A stretch of DNA of 64,000 nucleotides from an uncultured Acetatifactor sp. Its GTDB lineage: Bacteria; Bacillota; Clostridia; Lachnospirales; Lachnospiraceae. Numbering within the stretch: the first letter of the stretch is position 1; each line of letters starts with the position of its first letter. The notes below the pieces were generated by a model. The model was not told where the DNA came from. It did not search any database and worked only from the letters and a program-made list of their open reading frames with translations. The stretch lies in contig CANQEH010000006.1 in NCBI GenBank assembly GCA_947594835.1, positions 1 through 64,000 of the forward strand, in the 5' to 3' direction. The translations under genes were made by a program, and so were the position numbers. Positions 17,400 to 26,136 of this stretch are shown piece by piece.

Positions 17400-18452
17400 G
17401 TGACCATCAAAGATGTCGCGCGGCGCTCCGGCTATGCGGTGGGCACGGTATCCCGGGTGCTGAACGGGCATCCGGACGTCAGCGAGGAGGCGCGTGCCCG
17501 GATCCTGGCGGTGGTAGAAGAACTGGGGTTTAAGCCGAACAGCAACGCCCGCAACTTAAAGCAGCGGGAGGGAAGCGGCTTCTGCATCATCGTAAAAGGC
17601 GCCCGCAACCTTTTATTTGCAGACATCGTGGAAAAAATGCAGAACCATATCAAGGACGCGGGGCGGTCTGCCACGGTGGTCTATGTGGATGAGGATGACG
17701 ACGAGGTAGAGACGGCGCTCCAGGCCTACCGGGAGCAGAAGCCCCTGGGCATTTTGTTTCTGGGCGGCAACCGGGACAATTTCCTCCGCAGCTTTGGGCG
17801 TCTCACCTGTCCCTGCGTACTGGTGACCACCCGGGCGGATACTCTGGGGTTTGCGAATCTCTCCAGCGTCTCCACGGACGATGTGGAGGGCGCGGCCCAG
17901 GCCATGGGGCTTTTGCTGGATGCGGGGCACCGCAGGGTGGGCATCATCGGAGGCGACAGCTGTAAGGTCAGCCCTGTTTTGAACTGCAATACCAGCCAGC
18001 TGCGTCTGATCGGCTGCCAGCAGGCCAGCATCCAGAGGGGCGTGCCTTTCGACCCGGAGCAGCAGTCCATCATCTCCCGTTATTCCATGGAGGGCGGCTA
18101 CGAGGCGGCGAAGATACTGTTAGGCCGCTGCCCGGACATAACGGCGATCCTGGCCATGTCCGACGTGATGGCAATCGGCGCGTTGCGGGCCATCCGGGAC
18201 AGCGGGCTCAGGGTGCCGGAGGATATTTCGCTGGTGGGCTACGACGGCATCGAGCAGGTGGACTACTGCGTGCCAAGGCTCTCCACGGTGCGGCAGAATG
18301 TGGAACAGCTGGCCCGGCGGGGGGTGGATATTTTGATCCAGCAGACCGACGGCGGGCAGACGGTTCACGAGATCATACCGTTCCAGCTGATCAAGGGAGA
18401 AAGCGTGCGGGACATAAGGGAACTGGAGGACAGGAAACGGGCCTACGGTTAA
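17400..18452 (+). CDS. LacI-family transcriptional regulator
   Basis: From GTG 17400 the protein has 350 residues. An N-terminal helix-turn-helix and hinge helix (TIKDVARRSGYAVGTVSRVL, residues 2-21) precede a periplasmic-binding-protein-like sensor domain (about 60-340). GTG 17400 is preferred to GTG 17391 because AGGAGG (17386-17391) is eight bases before it and MTIKDVA is the usual family start. It probably represses the importer operon through the palindrome at 13967-13978, with the transported sugar or a derivative as inducer. It is the last gene of the element. Confidence 0.9.
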   Translation: MTIKDVARRSGYAVGTVSRVLNGHPDVSEEARARILAVVEELGFKPNSNARNLKQREGSGFCIIVKGARNLLFADIVEKMQNHIKDAGRSATVVYVDEDDDEVETALQAYREQKPLGILFLGGNRDNFLRSFGRLTCPCVLVTTRADTLGFANLSSVSTDDVEGAAQAMGLLLDAGHRRVGIIGGDSCKVSPVLNCNTSQLRLIGCQQASIQRGVPFDPEQQSIISRYSMEGGYEAAKILLGRCPDITAILAMSDVMAIGALRAIRDSGLRVPEDISLVGYDGIEQVDYCVPRLSTVRQNVEQLARRGVDILIQQTDGGQTVHEIIPFQLIKGESVRDIRELEDRKRAYG

Positions 18453-18457
18453 TCGGG

Positions 18458-18493
18458 AAAAGACAGGCGTCTGGAAACGGACGCCTGTCTTTT
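18458..18493 (+). terminator. Rho-independent terminator at the end of the element cargo
   Basis: AAAAGACAGGCGTC pairs with GACGCCTGTCTTTT (14-bp stem, 8-base loop) with the T run in the stem end. It isolates the importer operon from the 3' amidase segment 50 bases on. Confidence 0.85.
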
Positions 18494-18512
18494 GGCTGTC
18501 TGAGGGCGCGCA

Positions 18513-18521
18513 TTTCCGCAA
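18513..18521 (-). repeat. Right-end inverted arm of the element
   Basis: TTTCCGCAA, exact reverse complement of 11967-11975, 13 bases inside the right core repeat. Confidence 0.7.
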
Positions 18522-18534
18522 CTTACCGCCGCCC

Positions 18535-18543
18535 CACGGCGGC
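18535..18543 (+). repeat. Right attachment core (direct repeat)
   Basis: CACGGCGGC, identical to 11952-11960. It is preceded by element sequence (CCGCC) and followed by the amidase codons GAA GAC CCC. Confidence 0.85.
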
Positions 18544-19086
18544 GAAGACCCCGGGAAGGTAGGGATCAACGGTTCCTATGAAAAGGACGTCAACCTGCAG
18601 ATCGCCCGGCGTGTGAAGCAGTATCTGGAGGCCGCCGGCGTGGAGGTGGTCATGACCCGGGAGACGGATGAAGGTTTGAACGATGCGGATGCCTCCAACA
18701 AAAAGGTGCAGGATATGAAGCGGCGGATCGCGCTGATCGACGGGGCGGCGCCCCAGGCCACGGTCAGCATCCACCAGAACAGCTACCCGGAAGAATATGT
18801 GCACGGGGCCCAGGTTTTTTACTACACGGGCAGTGTCCAGGGGCAGAAGCTGGCAGGCCGGATCCAGGATCAGCTGGTGGAAAAGACGGATCCGGAAAAC
18901 CACCGGGAGATCAAGGCAAACGACAGCTATTATCTCTTAAAAAAGACCGGGATCCCCATTGTCATCGTGGAATGCGGCTTTTTGTCCAATCACGCCGAGG
19001 CGGAGAAGCTCTGCAGCCAGGAGTATCAGGACAGGGTGGCCTGGGCCATCCATCTGGGAATATTGCAATACTTATATGACGGTTAA
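18544..19086 (+). CDS. cwlD: cwlD-type amidase, 3' segment
   Basis: This segment encodes the remaining 180 residues of an Amidase_3 zinc enzyme. Numbered in the rejoined protein it holds Glu70 (GSYEKDVNL), His134 (VSIHQNSY) and the catalytic VECGFLSN box near residue 195, so with His55 from the 5' segment all ligands are present. CwlD cleaves L-alanyl side chains from muramic acid, the first step of muramic-delta-lactam formation in spore cortex. The rejoined length, 237 codons including the stop, fits the family. Within the interrupted locus this part has no promoter or proper start; the first in-frame starts (such as GTG 18613) would omit two zinc ligands. Confidence 0.85.
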   Translation, partial: EDPGKVGINGSYEKDVNLQIARRVKQYLEAAGVEVVMTRETDEGLNDADASNKKVQDMKRRIALIDGAAPQATVSIHQNSYPEEYVHGAQVFYYTGSVQGQKLAGRIQDQLVEKTDPENHREIKANDSYYLLKKTGIPIVIVECGFLSNHAEAEKLCSQEYQDRVAWAIHLGILQYLYDG

Positions 19087-19104
19087 ACATTTTTGGGAAT
19101 AAAA

Positions 19105-19133
19105 ATGACAAATGGGGAAAAGCGTTGTATAAT
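19105..19133 (+). promoter_or_regulatory. Sigma-A promoter of the MMPL/GLUG operon
   Basis: ATGACA (19105-19110), 17-base spacer, TATAAT (19128-19133), starting 18 bases after the amidase stop. It makes the exporter operon independent of the interrupted gene. Confidence 0.75.
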
Positions 19134-19191
19134 GTTGGGGATAAAACATCCAAAAGAGGATTTCGGCGTAAGGCACAAAAGGGGTGGTAAA

Positions 19192-21681
19192 ATGGCTGAT
19201 ACTTCTAAGAACGGCGGCGAAAAAGGCGATTTTATGATGAAAGCCGCCACATTCATCGTCGACAGGCGCAATCTTTTCTTCCTGCTGTTCGGCATCGCAA
19301 TCATCTTTTCCGTGATCTCCATGAACTGGGTGAAGGTGGAAAACGCCCTGTCGGCATACCTTCCGGAGACCACGGAGACCAGGCAGGGGATGGACCTGAT
19401 GGAGGGGCAGTTCATCACTTACGGGACAGCCCAGGTGATGGTGGCCAATATTCCTTATGAGGAGGCGGAGCGGATCGCGGAGGAGCTGGAAGCTCTGGAC
19501 ACGGTGATCATGCTGTCCTTTGACGAGACAAAGGAACACTACAACAATTTCTCGGCGCTCTACGACGTCACCTTCGGCTACGAGGAGACGGACGAGCGGG
19601 CGCTCCAGGCCCTGGAACAGGTGGAGGAAATGCTGTCCGGCTACGATGTGTATGTGTCCACCGGCATGGGGGACGCCTCCGCGGAGCAGATCGCAAGCGA
19701 GATGCAGGTCATCAGCCTGCTGGTGGCAGTGGTGGTGGTGACGGTGCTGCTTCTGACCTCCCAGACCTGGGCGGAGGTGCCGGTGCTGCTTCTGACCTTT
19801 GTGGCGGCGGCGCTCATCACCAAAGGGACAAACTTCTGTATGGGGACGATCTCGTTCGTGTCCAATTCCGTGACCATTGTGCTGCAGCTGGCCCTGTCCA
19901 TCGACTATGCCGTGATTTTCTGCAACCGCTATAAAGAGGAGCATCAGACGCTTTCCATCCGGGAGGCGGATATCGTGGCGCTTTCCAAGGCGATTCCGGA
20001 GATCTCCTCCAGTTCCCTGACCACCATAGGCGGACTGGTGGCCATGATGTTCATGCAGTTCGGGATCGGCAGGGATATGGCGCTGTGCCTGATCCGGGGG
20101 ATTTTCTTAAGCCTTCTCTCGGTCTTTCTGCTGATGCCGGGGCTGATCATGCTGTTTGGCAAAGCCATGGACCGGACCCGCCACAAGAGCTTTATCCCCA
20201 AAATTCCCTTTGTGGGGAAATTTGCCTACCGCACCAGATATGTGATGCCGCCCCTGTTTGTGGCGCTGATTGTGGGGGCCTATCTGATTTCCTCCAAATG
20301 CCCTTATGTCTACGGCTACTCCGAGCTGGAAACCCCGGTGAAAAGCGACGCCATGGTGGTGGACGAGATGATAGAGGAGAGCTTCGGCGCATCCAATATG
20401 GTGGCGCTGGTCGTGCCCGCCGGAAACTATGAGAAGGAGAAACAGCTGTTAAAGGAGCTGGACGCCAGGCCAGAGGTGGATTACACCATGGGACTGGCCA
20501 ATACGGAGGCCATGGACGGGTATATGCTCACAGACAAGCTCACCGCCCGGGAGTTCTCGGAGCTTTTGGAGCTGGACTACGAGGTGGCGGAAGTTTTGTA
20601 CATGGCCTATGCGGTGAATGACGAAAACTACGCGAAGATCATCAACGGGCTGTCTACTTACAGCGTGCCCCTCATTGATATCTTCATGTTCCTCTACGAC
20701 GAGGTACAGGAGGGGTATGTGACCCTGGAGGACGACATGATGGAGACCCTGGAGGACGCCCATTCCCAGATGCAGATCGCCCTGGATCAGCTTCAGGGTG
20801 AGGAATACAGCCGTATGCTGGTGTATCTGAACCTGCCGGAGGAGGGGGACGAGACCTTCGGCTTTTTGGAGGAAATGCACAAAATCGCCGGGAAGTACTA
20901 TGAGGGGAGCATTCTGATCCCCGGGGAGGCCACCAGCCAGTACGACCTGTACAAGACCTTCCAGACGGACAATACGGTGGTCAATGTGGTGTCCATTCTG
21001 GCGGTGCTGGTGGTGCTTTTGTTTACCTTTATGTCGGCGGGGATGCCGGTGCTTTTGATTCTGATCATCCAGGGGGCGATCTGGGTCAACTTTTCCTTCC
21101 CGGCCCTCCAGCAGAAGAACCTGTTTTTCATGAGCTACCTGATCGTCAGTTCCATCCAGATGGGCGCCAACATCGACTATGCCATCGTTATTTCAGGGCG
21201 TTTCATGGAGTTAAAGGATAAGATGTCCAAGCGGGACGCCATCATAGAGACCATGAACTTTGCGTTTCCCACCATCGTCACCTCCGGCTCCATGCTGGCG
21301 CTGGCCGGTATCTTCATCGGCAGAATGTCCTCCGACGGCGCTATCTGCGGCATTGGACAGTGCCTGGGCAGGGGGACGATCATTTCCATTGTCATCGTCA
21401 TGTTTGTGCTGCCCCAGATCCTGCTTCTGGGGGAGAAGATCATCGACAAGACCTCTTTTGCGGTGTCCATTCCGTTAAAGCTGGAGCGCACGTCTGGGCT
21501 CATGCGGGTGGACGGCCTTGTGCAGGGCCAGATTAACGGCGCCATCATCGGCGAGCTGCACGGATTTGTGCGCGGGGATGCCAGTTTGTTTGTCAATATG
21601 GGCAGGCTGGAGCAGAGAGAGGATGACGGCGGCGACTTAGAGACGATCCAGAAACGGGAAGAAGAGAAGGTGACGCAATGA
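19192..21681 (+). CDS. MMPL/RND-family transporter
   Basis: From ATG 19192 (GGGGTGG upstream) the protein has 829 residues in two similar halves, each with one helix, a large extracytoplasmic loop and a bundle of membrane helices (second-half start near 615). Typical transmembrane patterns are LALSIDYAVIFCNRY in the first half and QMGANIDYAIVISGR in the second. It probably exports a lipid or hydrophobic compound using the proton or sodium gradient. The frame extends upstream to 19093 but there overlaps the promoter. Its stop overlaps the start of the GLUG protein (ATGA), so the two act together. Confidence 0.88.
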   Translation: MADTSKNGGEKGDFMMKAATFIVDRRNLFFLLFGIAIIFSVISMNWVKVENALSAYLPETTETRQGMDLMEGQFITYGTAQVMVANIPYEEAERIAEELEALDTVIMLSFDETKEHYNNFSALYDVTFGYEETDERALQALEQVEEMLSGYDVYVSTGMGDASAEQIASEMQVISLLVAVVVVTVLLLTSQTWAEVPVLLLTFVAAALITKGTNFCMGTISFVSNSVTIVLQLALSIDYAVIFCNRYKEEHQTLSIREADIVALSKAIPEISSSSLTTIGGLVAMMFMQFGIGRDMALCLIRGIFLSLLSVFLLMPGLIMLFGKAMDRTRHKSFIPKIPFVGKFAYRTRYVMPPLFVALIVGAYLISSKCPYVYGYSELETPVKSDAMVVDEMIEESFGASNMVALVVPAGNYEKEKQLLKELDARPEVDYTMGLANTEAMDGYMLTDKLTAREFSELLELDYEVAEVLYMAYAVNDENYAKIINGLSTYSVPLIDIFMFLYDEVQEGYVTLEDDMMETLEDAHSQMQIALDQLQGEEYSRMLVYLNLPEEGDETFGFLEEMHKIAGKYYEGSILIPGEATSQYDLYKTFQTDNTVVNVVSILAVLVVLLFTFMSAGMPVLLILIIQGAIWVNFSFPALQQKNLFFMSYLIVSSIQMGANIDYAIVISGRFMELKDKMSKRDAIIETMNFAFPTIVTSGSMLALAGIFIGRMSSDGAICGIGQCLGRGTIISIVIVMFVLPQILLLGEKIIDKTSFAVSIPLKLERTSGLMRVDGLVQGQINGAIIGELHGFVRGDASLFVNMGRLEQREDDGGDLETIQKREEEKVTQ

Positions 21682-24600
21682 GGACGAGAATACGGAAAGG
21701 GATAACCCTGGCGGCTGTGACGGCGCTGTTGTGCGGCCTGCTTCCCGGCCAGGGAGTGCAGGCTGCGCCCGGCGCAGGGACGGCGGATGGCGGGCAGAGA
21801 TGGCAGACCATCCGCATCCGCACGACGGAAGACTTCTGCGAGTTTGCAAGGCAGTGCTATCTGGACGCCTGGTCGGCGCAGAAGTGGGTGGAGCTGGAGG
21901 CGGATATCGACCTTGCGGATTCGGATTTCCAGATGATTCCCGTCTTTGCCGGTACCTTTGACGGGGGCGGGCATACCATTTCCGGCTTTCACGACGTGGG
22001 GGACGGCTATGTGGGCGGCCTGTTTAGATACATCGAGCAGAGCGGCGTGGTGAAAAACCTGAACCTGAAAGGCAGCGTGGAGGGCACGGAGGAGAAAGAG
22101 TGCATCGGCAGCATCTGCGGGGTCAACTACGGCACCATCCAGAACTGCAGCTTTGAGGGGACGATCCGCGGCAGGGACACGGTAGGCGGCATCGCGGGGA
22201 TCAATGAATTTTCCGGCCTGATCACAGACTGCTCCATCCGGGGCCACGTGGCGGGATACTATACGACGGGGGGCATTGTGGGCTTAAACCACGGCTCCAT
22301 GACCCAATGCCGCAGCCATGCAGGCGTCAACGACGACACCCAGTGGGTAGAACAGGACGACGAGATGGGCGGCGGTCTGCTTTTGGGCATAAGCGGAGAC
22401 ACGGATGTGGAGCTGTTCAGCGGAGTGGACACCGGGGGCATTGCCGGTTACTCCGACGGAACCATTTCCAGATGTACCAATTACGGCAGGGTGGGCTATG
22501 AGCACACCGGCTACAACATCGGCGGTATCGCAGGCCGCCAGGCGGGCGCGTTGTCCTTTTCGGTCAATGAGGGTCAGGTGTACGGCAGGAAGGACGTGGG
22601 CGGCATTGTGGGGCAGATGGAGCCCAACATCGAGGTGGACGAGGCGGCCTCCCTGCGAAACGCGGTGAACAAGCTCCACGATCTGATCGAGAAGACGTTA
22701 AACGATATGCAGGCGGGCAAGAACGTCTTAAAGGCCGACGTGGACAGCCTGACTGCCTATGGGGACGCAGCCCTGGATTCCGGGCTCTCGCTGGCGGACA
22801 GGGTGAGCCAGTTTACGGACGCCAATATGGGACAGGCAGAGGCCCTTGTCACCCGCATGGAGTATGTGACGGATCAGCTTCCCGGGGTGACGGGAGAGAT
22901 ACAGGCGGCGCAGAATGCGTACACGCTGTTTGACAGCTGTATGAACCAGCTGTGGAAGGACTGGGACGCGGAAGTCCAGGCGGGAAGGGAGACCGGGATT
23001 CTGGCGGAAAGGGAACCGCTGGCGTCTTCCGTCCTCTCGCTGCAGCAGGAGACGGCGGGTCTTTTTGGCACGGGGGCCAGCATCGGCGAAGCCCTCTATG
23101 CCGCCGACGGCTCCCCCCTGGAGTGGCGCGGGATGTCCCAGCCCCAGCAGCAGAGCCTGACGATGCAGCTGGCCAGCCTGCCGAAGGAGACAAGATCCGG
23201 CGCGGACGATGTGGAGGAGCTTCTGAACGAGCTGCGCAGGCTGAGCAATGCGGCGCAGTCGGAGATTGTCAGACAGGATCTGGAAGCGGCCACGGATGCG
23301 CTGGAAAAGATGTCGGCGTCCCTTCAGAATGCCGCTGTCGGCGCCCGGAACATTGCAGCTTACGTAAACGGCCAGCCGGACGTGCATTTTTCGTCCCTGG
23401 GAGAGGGCGCCCGGGAAGACCGCCTGGCCCTGACCGGGCAGTTACAGGGCGTCATGGACAGCCTGAAGCGCCTCAGCCAGAGCACCTCGGACTATTCCGA
23501 CCTGGTCAACGAGGATTTAAAAGCCGTGAACGACCAGCTGAATGTGGTGTTTAACCTGCTGGCGGATCATCTGTCCGGCTCCGAGACGCTCAGCGTGGAA
23601 GAACTCTACGAGGAGGTGTCGGATGAGGAGATCGATTCGGTCACTTCCGGGCGGGCGGACGCCTGCACCAACAAAGGCATTGTAAAAGGAGATATCAACA
23701 TCGGCGGGATTGCCGGGTCAATGGCAATCGACGAGGAGGACCCGGAGGACAACGCGGCCGGCAGCATCGACTATGAGATCGGCCAGCACTTCGTCCTGCA
23801 GTGTATTCTGGCGGACTGCGTCAATGAGGGATACATCACGGCAAAAAAGGACGGGGCAGGCGGTATCGTGGGCTATATGGCCCATGGGGCCGTGGTGGGC
23901 TCCGAAGGGTACGGCAGCGTGGAGAGCACGGAGGGCGGCTATGTGGGCGGTATCTGCGGCCAGTCCTTGACGGTGATCCGCTCCTGCTATGCCCTCTGCG
24001 ATGTGAGCGGCGGGCGGAATGTAGGCGGGATCGCCGGGTATGCAGACACCCTGAAGGACTGCCGCGCCATTGTGAACGTGGAGGCTTCTGACGGCAGGAA
24101 GGGCGCCATTGCCGGGCAGATCGCCGGGCAGCAGGGAGAGGCAGGCGGCGGGGCCGAGGCCAACGTCAGCGGAAACTTTTATGTGGACGATACGCTTTAC
24201 GGCATTGACAACATCAGCTATGTGGGAGTGGCGGAGCCCATCGGCTATCAGGAGCTTCTGGAGACAGAGGGGCTTCCGGCGGCCTTCAGGCATCTGAAGG
24301 TGATCTACCGGGTGGAAGACGAGTATCTGGGCTCGGAGGAAGTGGCTTTCGGCGCTGCCCTGACAGGGCTGCACTACCCGGAGTTTCCGGAGAAGGAGGG
24401 CTGCTACGGCGTATGGCCCGATTACTCCGGCAAAGTGATGACCGGCAATCTGGTGGTGCGCGGCGAGTACCACGACAATGTGCCAGTGGTGGAGAGCGGC
24501 GGGGACGGACAGGAAAAGCCTTATGGGCTGGCGGAGCAGATCTTTACGGAGGACACGGTCTTAACTGTGACCCCTGGCAGCCAGACGCCGCCCCCGGAAG

Positions 24601-24944
24601 CGGAGGGAAAGGCGTATGTGGTGTACGACGTATCCCTGGAAAACAGCGGTCTTTCCTCCGATGATACCTTTGCCTTGCGTCTTTTGAACCCTTATGAGGA
24701 CGCGCAGGTCTTCCGGCTCTCGGAGGGGGTCTGGGTTCCTCTGGAGAGCAAGGCAAGAGGGACATATCTTCAGGTGGAGATGACGGGAGAACAGGCAAGC
24801 TTCTGTATTGTGGAAACGGGGACTGACTGGGCGCCCATCGCCGCGGCGGCGGGCGCGGCGGCTGCCGCAGTCCTTCTTGTGGCCGCGGCCGGGCGCTGGA
24901 GGAAGAAAAAGTCCGCCGCAAAAAGGCCGAAAGAGGGAGAGTAA
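21678..24944 (+). CDS. Large GLUG-repeat surface protein with coiled-coil insert
   Basis: The 1,088-residue protein has a signal peptide (about 1-30), a first block of GLUG-type repeats (about 60-315, with recurrent GGIAG and GGIVG), a long helical, probably coiled-coil insert (about 320-640), a second GLUG block (about 670-830), an Ig-like or beta region (about 870-1050) and a C-terminal membrane helix with a basic tail (about 1054-1088). It is anchored in the membrane with most of its mass outside. It starts inside the stop codon of the MMPL gene. A fused coiled coil between GLUG blocks resembles proteins partnering MMPL exporters, such as YhgE/Pip-like helices, but that link is inference. 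Confidence 0.75.
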   Translation: MRTRIRKGITLAAVTALLCGLLPGQGVQAAPGAGTADGGQRWQTIRIRTTEDFCEFARQCYLDAWSAQKWVELEADIDLADSDFQMIPVFAGTFDGGGHTISGFHDVGDGYVGGLFRYIEQSGVVKNLNLKGSVEGTEEKECIGSICGVNYGTIQNCSFEGTIRGRDTVGGIAGINEFSGLITDCSIRGHVAGYYTTGGIVGLNHGSMTQCRSHAGVNDDTQWVEQDDEMGGGLLLGISGDTDVELFSGVDTGGIAGYSDGTISRCTNYGRVGYEHTGYNIGGIAGRQAGALSFSVNEGQVYGRKDVGGIVGQMEPNIEVDEAASLRNAVNKLHDLIEKTLNDMQAGKNVLKADVDSLTAYGDAALDSGLSLADRVSQFTDANMGQAEALVTRMEYVTDQLPGVTGEIQAAQNAYTLFDSCMNQLWKDWDAEVQAGRETGILAEREPLASSVLSLQQETAGLFGTGASIGEALYAADGSPLEWRGMSQPQQQSLTMQLASLPKETRSGADDVEELLNELRRLSNAAQSEIVRQDLEAATDALEKMSASLQNAAVGARNIAAYVNGQPDVHFSSLGEGAREDRLALTGQLQGVMDSLKRLSQSTSDYSDLVNEDLKAVNDQLNVVFNLLADHLSGSETLSVEELYEEVSDEEIDSVTSGRADACTNKGIVKGDINIGGIAGSMAIDEEDPEDNAAGSIDYEIGQHFVLQCILADCVNEGYITAKKDGAGGIVGYMAHGAVVGSEGYGSVESTEGGYVGGICGQSLTVIRSCYALCDVSGGRNVGGIAGYADTLKDCRAIVNVEASDGRKGAIAGQIAGQQGEAGGGAEANVSGNFYVDDTLYGIDNISYVGVAEPIGYQELLETEGLPAAFRHLKVIYRVEDEYLGSEEVAFGAALTGLHYPEFPEKEGCYGVWPDYSGKVMTGNLVVRGEYHDNVPVVESGGDGQEKPYGLAEQIFTEDTVLTVTPGSQTPPPEAEGKAYVVYDVSLENSGLSSDDTFALRLLNPYEDAQVFRLSEGVWVPLESKARGTYLQVEMTGEQASFCIVETGTDWAPIAAAAGAAAAAVLLVAAAGRWRKKKSAAKRPKEGE

Positions 24945-25039
24945 GGCTTTCCCTTTTGAGAGAAGTATGGTAAAATGACCTTATTCACGGCAGAAAATGG
25001 CCGGAGGGCCGTAAAGGCGGGGAAGTGTAAAGAGACAGT

Positions 25040-26107
25040 ATGGATACGAAGATAGAAAAGCTGACGGCGGGGACGGAGGCGTTCTCCCAGAGAGAGGAGG
25101 AGGTTCTGCGCCGCGCGGGAAGCATCATAAAAGAAGGCGGCCTGGTGGCATTTCCCACGGAGACCGTGTACGGGCTGGGGGGAGACGCGCTGAACCGGGA
25201 GTCTGCCCGGCGCATCTACGCGGCCAAGGGCAGGCCTTCGGACAATCCCCTGATCGTGCATATCTGCCAGTTTGAACAGATCCATGCAATCGTGTCTGAA
25301 CTCCCCCGGGATGCCCGCCGTCTGGCGGAGGCGTTCTGGCCGGGGCCGCTGACCATGATTCTGCCCAAGTCCCCCTGCGTCCCGGATGAGACCACGGGGG
25401 GATTGGACACGGTTGCCATCCGGCTGCCCTCCAACCCAATCGCCAGAAAGCTGATCGCATACAGCGGCGGCTATGTGGCGGCGCCCAGCGCCAATCTCTC
25501 CGGCAGGCCAAGCCCCACTGCGCCCGATGCGGTGGCGGAGGATCTGGGAGGCCGCATTGAGATGATACTGGACGGGGGGGATGTGGGCATCGGGCTGGAA
25601 TCCACCATTGTGGATCTTACGGTGAGCCCGCCCCAGATCCTTCGGCCCGGCTATGTGACCCAGGAAATGCTGCGGCAGGTGCTGGAAAAAGTTGACACAG
25701 ATGTCACAATTTTGGCCGGGGACACCGGGCAGGCGCCCAGGGCTCCCGGCATGAAATACCGTCATTACGCGCCGAAGGGGGAGCTTGTGATCGTAAAGGG
25801 CGAGCCGGATAAGGTGGCGGCGTACATGAACAGCCAGGCGGCCCTGGACAGCGAAAGGGGAGAGCGTACCGGCATCATCGGCACGAAAAGATGGCTGTCC
25901 CTGTACCGGGCGGACGTGGTAAAATGCCTGGGGGAGAGCGGCGATGTGGAGAGCGCTGCCAGAAATCTGTATGCAGTTCTCCGGCAGATGGATCAGGAAC
26001 AGGTGGGGCGGATCTATTCGGAGAGCTTTGCGGAGCAGGGGCTTGGAGAGGCCATCATGAACCGGCTCTTAAAGGCTGCGGGTTTCCGGGTGGTGGAAGT
26101 ATCGTAG
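25040..26107 (+). CDS. tsaC: L-threonylcarbamoyladenylate synthase (Sua5/YwlC type)
   Basis: The 355-residue protein makes threonylcarbamoyl-AMP from threonine, bicarbonate and ATP for tRNA t6A37 modification. The YrdC domain covers about 15-205 (FPTETVYGLGGDA, KGRPSDNPLIVHI, SANLSGRPSPT) and the C-terminal Sua5 domain about 235-350, joined by the linker with PGMKYRHYAPKGE. This is the long two-domain form. It precedes rpiB by 29 bases, the same neighbourhood as ywlC in Bacillus. Start: ATG 25040, with a weak ribosome binding site. Confidence 0.93.
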   Translation: MDTKIEKLTAGTEAFSQREEEVLRRAGSIIKEGGLVAFPTETVYGLGGDALNRESARRIYAAKGRPSDNPLIVHICQFEQIHAIVSELPRDARRLAEAFWPGPLTMILPKSPCVPDETTGGLDTVAIRLPSNPIARKLIAYSGGYVAAPSANLSGRPSPTAPDAVAEDLGGRIEMILDGGDVGIGLESTIVDLTVSPPQILRPGYVTQEMLRQVLEKVDTDVTILAGDTGQAPRAPGMKYRHYAPKGELVIVKGEPDKVAAYMNSQAALDSERGERTGIIGTKRWLSLYRADVVKCLGESGDVESAARNLYAVLRQMDQEQVGRIYSESFAEQGLGEAIMNRLLKAAGFRVVEVS

Positions 26108-26136
26108 AGCCCGGGGAAGAAAAGGAGACAGAGCGT

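Larger units (their letters stand above)
11952..18543 (+). mobile_element. 6.58-kb serine-recombinase element inserted in cwlD (skin-like)
   Basis: The element is bounded by the 9-bp direct repeat CACGGCGGC. It carries a 46-codon ORF, a large serine recombinase, a three-gene sugar ABC importer with promoter and operator, a LacI-family regulator and a terminator. Its length, repeat start to repeat start, is 6,583 bp. Deleting one repeat plus the interior joins GGC (codon 57) to GAA (18544) and restores one Amidase_3 frame of 236 codons plus stop. The ends also carry inverted arms (TTGCGGAAA at 11967-11975, TTTCCGCAA at 18513-18521). No capsid, replication or conjugation gene is present. Insertion is certain from the split gene; regulated excision is inferred. 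Confidence 0.88.

Noticed and set aside
11961-18534. Element as a simple prophage or integrative conjugative element
   Set aside because: There are no capsid, tail, lysis, replication or conjugation genes; only recombinase, a small ORF and the importer cargo.
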